Of a stretch of 24,497 nt of DNA, positions 16,157-22,994 are shown in pieces. Every line of letters starts with the position of its first letter. Position 1 is the first letter of the stretch. This stretch comes from an uncultured Candidatus Altimarinota bacterium. GTDB taxonomy: Bacteria > Patescibacteriota > Gracilibacteria > CAIRYL01. A program made the translations under genes and the position numbers. Below the pieces are notes generated by a model. The model was not told the DNA's origin. It saw nothing but the letters and a program-made list of their open reading frames with translations, and did no database searches. The stretch covers positions 1 to 24,497 of the forward strand of contig CAMZKZ010000014.1 in the NCBI GenBank assembly GCA_947311645.1. The letters run 5' to 3'.

Positions 16157-17074
16157 TTACAAAATATATCGTTGTTTTAAAAATTTCCAAAACAATACTC
16201 CTAAAATAATAGAAAGTATAAATACAGCAAAAATAACAAACCAAAAAGCAAAAACCGATGATTCAAAAGAATTTTGTAAATTCATTCCAAAAAAACCTGC
16301 CACCAGCGTTCCAAATGATAAAATAAACATTGCGACACTCACCAATAAATCTACCTGTATAACCGAGTTTCGAATTGTTGCCATTTTTAAGGTTACAATT
16401 TCCTGAGTATCATCAATATGCTCTTTTTCTTTATGTATATCATGTGAAATTTCTATTACCTGTTCCAAAATATTATCCATAATCGATTCTAAATCATCTT
16501 CTTCAAAATCTGTACTCCCTAAAACAAGATCATCAATAGACTCATCATCATTTAAAAACTCTGTAAGTGTATCCTGCAATTCTTGTATTATTTTTTCTAT
16601 TGATAAAATCTCCTTTTTCATCAGTAACAATTTTTCAAAATTTGCCTGAGTTGGAGACTTTGACACCTCTGATAACACCTTTGCAAGACGAGATTCAAAT
16701 GAGAGAAAATGTTTTTGTGTTTTTGCTAAAACGAACTCAAACGAAGCCTCAAGAATCATAAATTCAAATGGAATATGTTTATCTTCAAGCTTTTTATTTT
16801 TCAACTTATCCTGAAGATACATTGAAAATATCAATTCTTTATTATCATCATTTAATACCACAAAATATGCACTTTTTTTCCCTATACATAATTTAATTCT
16901 TCCTAAATTCACAATAAGCCCATCTCCTCGAATAGAAACAGTATACAACTGTTTTCGAGGAAGAAAAATAGGACGAAAGTCTCGCGTATGCATATCAAAT
17001 TCAACTGCTAATGATTTCTTTGAAATATCAAGTAACTCAATTTCAGCATTTGGAACAATCTTAAACATTTTCAT
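16157..17074 (-). CDS. Mrs2-type CorA magnesium channel
   Basis: 305 residues from ATG 17074. CorA-superfamily Mg2+ channels are pentamers with a cytoplasmic funnel and two C-terminal TMs bearing GMN. Here GMN is at 263-265 (AGFFGMNL), with TMs at about 240-262 and 276-297. Several features match the eukaryotic/plastid-type Mrs2/MGT branch more than classic bacterial CorA: IPFEFMILEASFE (101-113, Mrs2 'LPFEFRALEAALE'), LNDDESIDDLVL (174-185, Mrs2 'LDDDEDMAEMYL'), and FGMNL-N in place of CorA's YGMNFxxMPE. The frame opens to TTG at 17134, overlapping the sigma gene by 17 nt; I prefer the ATG, 43 nt after the sigma stop. Ion specificity is known only for the family. Confidence 0.82.
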   Translation of the reverse strand: MKMFKIVPNAEIELLDISKKSLAVEFDMHTRDFRPIFLPRKQLYTVSIRGDGLIVNLGRIKLCIGKKSAYFVVLNDDNKELIFSMYLQDKLKNKKLEDKHIPFEFMILEASFEFVLAKTQKHFLSFESRLAKVLSEVSKSPTQANFEKLLLMKKEILSIEKIIQELQDTLTEFLNDDESIDDLVLGSTDFEEDDLESIMDNILEQVIEISHDIHKEKEHIDDTQEIVTLKMATIRNSVIQVDLLVSVAMFILSFGTLVAGFFGMNLQNSFESSVFAFWFVIFAVFILSIILGVLFWKFLKQRYIL

Positions 17075-17117
17075 CACAATACTATAAAGGATTTTTACAC
17101 CAATAAATGTATCATAT

Positions 17118-17687
17118 TTACAAATAATCTTCAAAGCTTGGCAACTGTTTTCGTAAATTTTTCAACCCCCTTGACTGTAAAATTCGTACAGCAGTTTCTG
17201 ATTTATCCATAATTTCTGCAATTTCACTATTTTCAAGCTGAGAAAAATATTTCAAAATCAACGACTGACTTTGTGTATAAGCAATAGAGTTTAAGGCTTT
17301 TTGCAATTCAATTTTTAAAAAATCATTTTCCACTTTATTAAACTCGGCCTTTGAAACCTTATCTTCAATAAGAATATCTTCTTTTAATTCAAGGGTATCT
17401 TTATTTTTTCTAAAAAAATCTATTATTTTATTTTGTGCAATTCGAAATACCCAAGACTTAAACTTTACACCAGAATTTTTTGAATAGGTATCTAATTTAT
17501 TCCACACTGTCAAAAAAACATCACTTGTAATATCTTCTGCTAATTCTTTTGTTGGAAGTCGAAAAAAACAAAATTTATATACAGGCTCTAGTAATTCATC
17601 ATACAGCAAAGAAAACGCTTCAATGTCTTCTTTTTGCGCTTTTATCACCAATCCATCGATGTATAAATCTCCATCTACTTGACTCAT
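17118..17687 (-). CDS. ECF-type RNA polymerase sigma factor
   Basis: 189 residues with sigma region 2 (about 24-95: AFSLLYDELLEPVYKFC, EDITSDVFLTVW, FKSWVFRIAQNKIIDFFRK) and region 4 (about 125-182: IELQKALNSIAYTQSQSLILKYF, NSEIAEIMDKSETAVRILQSRGLKNL), and no region 3, so group 4 (ECF). The helix-turn-helix in region 4 is intact. No anti-sigma gene is adjacent; the next gene downstream is the Mrs2 channel (about 43 nt), and 144 nt upstream is a CorC/CNNM gene on the same strand. A FecR-domain protein lies about 10 kb away. A TATAAT box (17696-17701) ends 8 nt before the ATG, so the message could be nearly leaderless. Confidence 0.92.
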   Translation of the reverse strand: MSQVDGDLYIDGLVIKAQKEDIEAFSLLYDELLEPVYKFCFFRLPTKELAEDITSDVFLTVWNKLDTYSKNSGVKFKSWVFRIAQNKIIDFFRKNKDTLELKEDILIEDKVSKAEFNKVENDFLKIELQKALNSIAYTQSQSLILKYFSQLENSEIAEIMDKSETAVRILQSRGLKNLRKQLPSFEDYL

Positions 17688-17695
17688 AATTTTTT

Positions 17696-17701
17696 ATTAT
17701 A
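17696..17701 (-). promoter_or_regulatory. Candidate -10 box very close to the sigma-factor start codon
   Basis: TATAAT on the minus strand with 8 nt between its end and the ATG at 17687, which would put transcription start at or beside the start codon. The 17688-17831 spacer is very AT-rich and holds further TATAAT-like boxes, so a longer leader is also possible. Confidence 0.35.
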
Positions 17702-17831
17702 TGAATATATAATATCAAAAATAATTATTTTATAAATACGAATAGATCATAATTATACTGTTTATTTTTTATTTTAGTGCTTAATACAATAGAATACAAA
17801 CCTTCTTTTAAAGAAATAGATCTCTTATTTT

Positions 17832-19091
17832 TTATGTTTTCTGAACAATTCGAAACAATTCTACCGCATGATTTTCCATTTTTTCTACTACTACTTCCGC
17901 CGTCTCAAATTCAATAATCTCCCCTTTTCTTGGAAATCGTCCTAATTTTTCCAAGACAAAATATGACAAGTTTTTTTCTGCATCTTCATCTTTTTCATAT
18001 AAAACAATTCCAGTCTCCTCTTCTATCTCCTCAAGCATCATTCGTGGAGAAACCTTCCAAACTCCTTCTTTTACCGCTTCAGTCTCTTCATTCTCATTAT
18101 AATCTGTTTCATCTCTAATTTCTCCAAAAATTTCTTCAAAAATATCCTCCATAGTAATTAACCCAGCAGTTCCTCCATGCTCATCTAAAACAATGGCAAT
18201 ATGCACTTGCTGTCGCTGAAAATCTTCAAATAAATCTGAAATATTTTTTGTAATAGGAACAAAATATGGTGTTCGTAATTCCAAATTTTTTATTAATTTA
18301 TCCTGCCCATATTCCTCTGATGCAGCCCAAACATCTCTCAATGTAAGTATTTTTATAATTTTATCAATACTTTCATCATACACAGGGATTCGAGAATGAG
18401 GACTTTCTCTAAATAAATCTTTTGCATACTGCAAAGTTGAATCACTAGACAAACCATTAATTTTTGTTCGTGAAGTCATTACATCAGAAACCAATGTATC
18501 TGAAAAGTCTAATAAATTTTTAATTCGTGTTTTTTCTTTTGCTGTAATTTCCCCATGCTCTTCACTCATAGATACCATAGCCAATACTTCTGCTTCCGAA
18601 ATTCCACTATCTACCACCTCCGATGTAAAAAGATCAGACAATTTTTCAAAAAACCATACCAATGGTGCCAAGACTTTTGTTAAAAAATATAACAACGGAG
18701 ATACATACAACGAAAAAGATTCATTATAAGCAACTGCAAAACTTTTTGGCAAAATCTCTCCAAAAAATAAAATTAAAAAAGTAAGAACAAATGTCGAAAT
18801 TCCCATCGCTAAATCGGCATGCACAGTCTCTCCATAATTTGCTGTAACCCAAAGCGTTCCCAATGTTGGAATTAAAATATTTACAGTATTACTTCCCAAT
18901 AAAATCGTAATAATAACCTGTTTTTGATTCTTTTTTAACGCATCTAAGTAATTTACAAATCGTACTTTTTTTTCTATCAATGCCCGTACTTTTGACTCTG
19001 ACAATGATAAAATAGCACTTTCTGCCCCAGACAACACAGCAGAAATCAATACAAGCAACGCTATCACAAAAAACACCCCTGAACCTTCCAT
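17832..19091 (-). CDS. CorC/CNNM-family transporter with CBS pair (HlyC/CorC family)
   Basis: 419 residues in the standard order. The CNNM transmembrane domain is at 1-150 (SGAESAILSLSESKVRAL 21-38; LLGSNTVNI 64-72; FFGEILPKSFA 109-119, whose Pro breaks a TM helix). A CBS pair lies at about 200-325 (DVMTSRTKINGL; RIPVYDESIDKIIKILTLRD; IAIVLDEHGGTAGLITMEDIFEEIFGEI). The CorC_HlyC C-terminal beta domain is at about 338-415 (RFPRKGEIIEFE). Characterised members export or exchange Mg2+ (bacterial CorC/MpfA, animal CNNM) and sense Mg-ATP through the CBS module; older 'hemolysin' names are misleading. It lies upstream of the ECF sigma factor and Mrs2 channel on the same strand. Confidence 0.93.
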   Translation of the reverse strand: MEGSGVFFVIALLVLISAVLSGAESAILSLSESKVRALIEKKVRFVNYLDALKKNQKQVIITILLGSNTVNILIPTLGTLWVTANYGETVHADLAMGISTFVLTFLILFFGEILPKSFAVAYNESFSLYVSPLLYFLTKVLAPLVWFFEKLSDLFTSEVVDSGISEAEVLAMVSMSEEHGEITAKEKTRIKNLLDFSDTLVSDVMTSRTKINGLSSDSTLQYAKDLFRESPHSRIPVYDESIDKIIKILTLRDVWAASEEYGQDKLIKNLELRTPYFVPITKNISDLFEDFQRQQVHIAIVLDEHGGTAGLITMEDIFEEIFGEIRDETDYNENEETEAVKEGVWKVSPRMMLEEIEEETGIVLYEKDEDAEKNLSYFVLEKLGRFPRKGEIIEFETAEVVVEKMENHAVELFRIVQKT

Positions 19092-19194
19092 TTTTTTATA
19101 AATTAAATATACTATTTTTTCTCTTATTATTTTCTCAGCACTCTCTTCACTGTATTCAAATATTTTGAATATTTCTTCTCATATTTTATGACTC

Positions 19195-19530
19195 CTATTT
19201 TTTACACTCTCTTCTTTTTCGCCGTTCTTCTGCCTTTATAATACGGTTTTTATCTTCAATATAATACCGAAGAGACATACCACAATACACAAGAAAACAA
19301 ATAAAATGCAGAGACCATAACACAATAGCCGTTATATCAGAAAATCCATTATCCATTCCTATCCACAACAAAAATAAAGCAATAAATGCCAATACACTAA
19401 ACACTGTTTTTCGTTTTCCTGCATGTTTTTTTAGAAGTTTTGAAGCAAACTTATCAATCAAGAAAGGAGAAAGAAAGACAAATAAAAGAACAAAAAGTGT
19501 GTAATAAAGCGTTATATCTTCAAATATCAT
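19195..19530 (-). CDS. Small three-TM membrane protein, unrecognised
   Basis: 111 residues. Hydrophobic helices at about 9-29, 42-60 and 64-90, with a very basic cytoplasmic-type tail (KNRIIKAEERRKRRECKK, 94-111). A short Lys/Arg-rich loop between TM1 and TM2 (KLLKKHAGKRK) sets topology. I recognise no family. The gene sits 23 nt after mltG on the same strand and 103 nt before corC, so it probably shares the mltG transcript and may act in the envelope. Stop is TAG. Confidence 0.7.
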   Translation of the reverse strand: MIFEDITLYYTLFVLLFVFLSPFLIDKFASKLLKKHAGKRKTVFSVLAFIALFLLWIGMDNGFSDITAIVLWSLHFICFLVYCGMSLRYYIEDKNRIIKAEERRKRRECKK

Positions 19531-19553
19531 AATGTATAAAATAAATATATAAA

Positions 19554-20672
19554 CTACTCACAACTGCCACCACAAAAAACATTTTTATTTTTTTCATGCT
19601 GATTGTTAGTAATAGCATAATGAATTTTTTTACTTTTGTCATGAAGATAAAACAAATACTCCGTATCTGATGGATTTACCGCTGCCTTCAACGATGCTTC
19701 CCCTGGATTTGCAATTGCATGCGGAGGCAACCCTTTATATATTCGCGTATTAAACTCATTATCTTCAGAAAGCTCAGAACGCGTAAGCGCCGAAGAATCC
19801 TTTTGTAATGCGTATCGAATAGTTGCATCTGCACCCAATGGAATGCTTTTTTCTATTCTATTCCACAAAATACCAGAAATCATATTAGACTCTTCTCCAG
19901 AATGCGAACTTGACTCTTTTTCAATAATAGATGCCATTACAACAATCTCATGCAAACTTTTCCCATTTTTTCCTTCCATAATATCTAATTTTTGTGCACG
20001 AGATTCAAATGCTTGTAGCATTTTATTTGCAAAAATTTGCGGAGTTAACCCCTCCTCTTTCACCTTATATGTTGCAGGAAAAAAATACCCTTCAAGATAT
20101 TCTCGCTTACTCAATACCGTAAAATTTGCAATAAAATCAAAATCAGAAAAGTTACATGTCTTCAATACACATTGTAAAAAATCACCTTCTTCAAAAACAC
20201 CCTTTTGTGCCAATCGTGCATCTATTTCAGAAAGTGTTAATCCCTCTGGAATTAAAATTTTCATAAATTCTGGTTTTGTTGTAAGAATATGTGCAATTTG
20301 AGACAAGCTCATAGCAGTATTCAATTCATATTTTCCAGAATATAAATTCGCATCTAAATTATTTTCTGTTATGTATCGCAAAAAATATCGAGAAGAAGAA
20401 ATCATCTGTTGATCTTCCAATTGATCTGCAACTTGAGACGGGGTATCACCTAAAGAAATAACAAATTCTACTGCTTTATTTTCTCCCGTTTCATCTAAAA
20501 TACTTGTATCTATTGCACTTTTATACATAGAACCATCATATAAAAAATATCCTCCGATACATACAACTCCCCAAACAAACAATTTCCACCATTGTTTTTT
20601 TTCTGGAGCAGAATGAGACATTTTCGACGATTGAAATTGAGATTTACGCATAATACTTTTTTTTAAATACAT
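19554..20672 (-). CDS. mltG: Endolytic murein transglycosylase MltG (YceG-like)
   Basis: 372 residues. A short cytoplasmic N-terminus, one TM (about 29-46), a LysM-like region (68-135) and the YceG catalytic domain. Key blocks are IPEGLTLSEI (141-150), LEGYFFPATY (193-202), ASIIEKES (247-254, catalytic-type Glu251), GADATIRYAL (280-289) and GLPPHAIANPGEASLKAAVNP (314-334). The enzyme cuts nascent peptidoglycan chains at the membrane to end glycan polymerisation, so this cell builds a peptidoglycan wall. The tail has a small Cys-containing end (FCGGSCE). ATG 20672 lies immediately after a terminator T-run; ATG 20651 (residue 8) is an equally good start. Stop is TAG. Confidence 0.95.
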   Translation of the reverse strand: MYLKKSIMRKSQFQSSKMSHSAPEKKQWWKLFVWGVVCIGGYFLYDGSMYKSAIDTSILDETGENKAVEFVISLGDTPSQVADQLEDQQMISSSRYFLRYITENNLDANLYSGKYELNTAMSLSQIAHILTTKPEFMKILIPEGLTLSEIDARLAQKGVFEEGDFLQCVLKTCNFSDFDFIANFTVLSKREYLEGYFFPATYKVKEEGLTPQIFANKMLQAFESRAQKLDIMEGKNGKSLHEIVVMASIIEKESSSHSGEESNMISGILWNRIEKSIPLGADATIRYALQKDSSALTRSELSEDNEFNTRIYKGLPPHAIANPGEASLKAAVNPSDTEYLFYLHDKSKKIHYAITNNQHEKNKNVFCGGSCE

Positions 20673-20674
20673 AC

Positions 20675-20704
20675 AAAAAAATCACTATTGCTAGTGATTT
20701 TTTA
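20675..20704. terminator. Terminator after the tRNA pair
   Basis: Stem ATCACTA (20681-20687) / TAGTGAT (20692-20698) with a TTGC loop, flanked by A-run and T-run so it works on either strand. In the minus direction it lies 14 nt after the CCA end of tRNA-Glu and just before mltG. Confidence 0.8.
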
Positions 20705-20717
20705 TTACTACCTTATT

Positions 20718-20792
20718 TGGTAGCCCGTAGCAGACTCGAACTGCTGTTACCAGGATGAAAACCTGACGTCCTAACCCCTAGACGAACGGGCC
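20718..20792 (-). tRNA. tRNA-Glu (anticodon UUC)
   Basis: 75 nt with encoded CCA (20718-20720). Cloverleaf read on the minus strand: acceptor GGCCCGT/ACGGGCT with a G1-U72 wobble, D stem GTCT/GGAC, anticodon stem TCAGG/CCTGG with loop TTTTCAT, and T arm AGCAG TTCGAGT CTGCT. Anticodon TTC decodes GAA/GAG. Confidence 0.95.
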
Positions 20793-20797
20793 ATAGA

Positions 20798-20872
20798 TGG
20801 TGGGAAGGGAGGGATTCGAACCCTCGGCCAAGGGCTTAAAAGGCCCCTGCTCTACCACTGAGCTACCTTCCC
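20798..20872 (-). tRNA. tRNA-Lys (anticodon UUU)
   Basis: 75 nt with encoded CCA (20798-20800). Acceptor GGGAAGG/CCTTCCC, D stem GCTC/GAGC, anticodon stem GGGGC/GCCCT with loop CTTTTAA, and T arm GAGGG TTCGAAT CCCTC. It lies 5 nt upstream of tRNA-Glu in the same transcript. Both tRNAs serve the two commonest charged residues of this Lys/Glu-rich proteome. Confidence 0.95.
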
Positions 20873-20925
20873 AAAAACATTTTCAATCATTTTTTGAAGC
20901 TTGTTTTCAGTAGCTGACAAATTCT

Positions 20926-20931
20926 ATTATA
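20926..20931 (-). promoter_or_regulatory. Candidate -10 box for the tRNA-Lys-Glu transcript
   Basis: TATAAT on the minus strand, 53 nt before the 5' end of tRNA-Lys. TTGCAT is 11 nt upstream, too close for a normal -35. On the other strand TATAAT at 20966-20971 could serve the gene at 21030. Confidence 0.35.
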
Positions 20932-21029
20932 TTTTTTTTTCCTATGCAAGACTTTTTTTCTTTGATATAATTAAATGAAGTATTTTTTTCTCACTTCATA
21001 AAAGTTTTATAAAATATTATTTACATACA

Positions 21030-21323
21030 ATGGAAACATATTCATCTGGAGGAAGTAGAAGAAAGCGATATATTTCAAAATCAGAAATTGAAAAATTGAA
21101 AAAAGGCGGAATTAAAGCACAAAAAATAAAAAAAGAAGCCGATGCAATACATAGAAATACAGAAATTCCAAATGCAGAAAAAATGCTCGCAGAAAAAATT
21201 AATACTGTTTTTCAGTCAAATTTAGAAACTACAAACACCACAACAAGAAAAAAAGACAAGCGAAAAGGATTCGAAAAATTTTTACACTTCATAAAAAAAA
21301 TTTTCTTTCAACCACAAAAATAA
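21030..21323 (+). CDS. Small basic protein, unrecognised
   Basis: 97 residues, about a quarter Lys/Arg, no TM and no known domain that I can identify. The first 12 residues are Gly/Ser/Arg-rich (SSGGSRRKR). Residues 17-60 look helical and charged (KSEIEKLKKGGIKAQKIKKEADAI in part). A second basic stretch (TTRKKDKRKGFEKFLHFIKKIFF, about 72-93) is amphipathic and could bind nucleic acid or a membrane surface. It is followed after 48 nt by the large low-complexity gene on the same strand, so the two may be one unit. A TATAAT lies at 20966-20971. A, T and K-rich composition matches the neighbourhood. Confidence 0.6.
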   Translation: METYSSGGSRRKRYISKSEIEKLKKGGIKAQKIKKEADAIHRNTEIPNAEKMLAEKINTVFQSNLETTNTTTRKKDKRKGFEKFLHFIKKIFFQPQK

Positions 21324-21371
21324 CAATAACACCCAAACAAATACGTACATAAAATATAATTATATAAAAAT

Positions 21372-22910
21372 ATGACACCTCCTAATACACCAAAAGAGAA
21401 AGTGCAAATCCCTCAAATCAGTAAAGCAGAAACAAAAAAGCAAACAACACATGAAATACATGAAAAATTAAACACTATAAAAGAAAAAACACTACCAACA
21501 GTAGAGAGAGCCGTAAAGACAACACAACTTACAGAAGAAACAAATAAAATACTCAAAGAAACAAAAGAAAAACAAGAAACACAAAAAACACTTAACGAAA
21601 TAGAAGAACAAAAAGAAGTAAAAAATAAGCTCGATAAAACAATAATACAAACAGCAATAACCGATATAAAACAAGAAAAGCCTATTCTTACGCCATCGAT
21701 TTCTGCATATGCAAAAACACTGCTTGCTCAATATTCTTCAAAAGCAGAGAAAATTCCAATGACTACAGATGTAAAGAGTATGACTGAACAGGTAATGAGT
21801 ACAGTAAATCTAACAGAAACGAATCAAGATGCAGAAACGAATCAAGATGCAGAAAATATGCTAAAGATTATAGAATTATATATAAAACAAGAAATACAAA
21901 CAAAAGTCACACAAATACAAACAACCTCTCCCGAACAATCTGTAGAAAAACTTGCTTCAATAAAAATTACAATAGGAAATACTGGAGAAATAAAATTTCT
22001 CTCATCAGAAGAGTCAAAAGAACAAGAAACAGAAAACACAAAACATACCACAGAATGGCTTATAAACGATAAAGAATTTGCAAAAAGCCTAGAAGAAAGC
22101 TCTGGAAATCAAAAAGACTACCAAAAAACAATCAAAGAACATATATCAAAAAGCCCATTTCTTCAATTTTTTGATGACATGCTAGAAGGACTTCTATCTG
22201 CTCTCCTTGGAAGTAATTCGTTTTTAGGAGGATTATTACGATCGTGGACAGGGGTTCCAAATCCCAAAAAACAACTTACTCCTTTAGCAACTCTTACAGA
22301 CACAGAAAGAAATGAACTTTTAACGCGAACAACCCAACATAAAAAACAAGTTGATTCCTACTTTGGAACTGAAACAAATAACGAAAACTACAAGAGTGCG
22401 AACAATACAGATAAAATATCAACAATGCTCTCAAAAGGATTCGGAGTAACACCAACACAAATACAAAAACAACCTACTCTTCAAAAACAAACACACTCTC
22501 TGCATTCCATCGTTATTCAACCGAACGATAAAAATCAGTTCATTGACATTTATTCATTTTTACAATCACCACATCCAAATGAAGGAAAACATGTCGTAAA
22601 CAAAATTCAAGAAAATATCAACATTGGTAGTACTTCTGAAATTGCAAATCAAGCATTAGGACTTATGAAAACAACGCAAGAACAGTCTCAATCAGGAGTT
22701 GGAAAACTTGTTTCTGCACTCATTTCACCAAAAAATGAAAATATTGAAATGGGGCAACCCGAATACTCAAGCATAAAAGAAGAGTATGACTTCCCTATTG
22801 GTACCACAATACAAACAACCAAAAATGGAGAAATTGTTGTTTCATGGAAAGAAAGCAATAAAAAGAAAGAAGAAAGTAACGAAACAAATGAAACAAACGA
22901 AACGAAATAA
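21372..22910 (+). CDS. Low-complexity Lys/Thr/Gln/Glu-rich protein, unrecognised
   Basis: 512 residues with no family I recognise and no signal peptide or clear TM. Residues 1-105 are Thr/Lys/Glu/Gln-rich with coiled-coil character. Residues 150-161 hold the duplicated hexapeptide ETNQDA. Residues 193-210 form a possible beta hairpin (ASIKITIGNTGEIKFL). Residues 262-297 are the only strongly hydrophobic part (FLQFFDDMLEGLLSALLG, then SFLGGLLRSWTGVP), an amphipathic or membrane-touching helix pair. The C-terminal third is mixed, ends in a strand (GEIVVSWK) and an NET-repeat tail (NETNETNETK). The layout suggests an elongated scaffold or surface-associated protein, but that is a guess. A TATAAT (21355-21360) lies only 11 nt before the ATG. 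Confidence 0.65.
   Translation: MTPPNTPKEKVQIPQISKAETKKQTTHEIHEKLNTIKEKTLPTVERAVKTTQLTEETNKILKETKEKQETQKTLNEIEEQKEVKNKLDKTIIQTAITDIKQEKPILTPSISAYAKTLLAQYSSKAEKIPMTTDVKSMTEQVMSTVNLTETNQDAETNQDAENMLKIIELYIKQEIQTKVTQIQTTSPEQSVEKLASIKITIGNTGEIKFLSSEESKEQETENTKHTTEWLINDKEFAKSLEESSGNQKDYQKTIKEHISKSPFLQFFDDMLEGLLSALLGSNSFLGGLLRSWTGVPNPKKQLTPLATLTDTERNELLTRTTQHKKQVDSYFGTETNNENYKSANNTDKISTMLSKGFGVTPTQIQKQPTLQKQTHSLHSIVIQPNDKNQFIDIYSFLQSPHPNEGKHVVNKIQENINIGSTSEIANQALGLMKTTQEQSQSGVGKLVSALISPKNENIEMGQPEYSSIKEEYDFPIGTTIQTTKNGEIVVSWKESNKKKEESNETNETNETK
21816..21851 (+). repeat. 18-bp in-frame tandem duplication
   Basis: GAAACGAATCAAGATGCA is repeated perfectly twice (21816-21833 and 21834-21851) inside the low-complexity gene, encoding ETNQDA twice. 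Perfect identity at DNA level implies a recent slippage event or a collapsed longer array. A second, imperfect array of three 9-mers (22878-22904) encodes NET three times at the C-terminus. Confidence 0.9.
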
Positions 22911-22994
22911 TTAACAGAGAAAGATACCCAATATGAAATAAAAAAGAGTAAAAATAAAACTTTTATAAATACAATACTTTAACCCCATAAAAAC

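Noticed and set aside
19154..19170. ATTCAAA-TAT-TTTGAAT inverted repeat between the small membrane protein gene and corC
   Set aside because: Seven AT-rich pairs without a T-run; could be an operator but nothing supports it.
20718..20872. tRNA pair as an integration site with a mobile element to its right
   Set aside because: No integrase, no repeat of a tRNA 3' end and no insertion-sequence ends were seen in 20873-24497.
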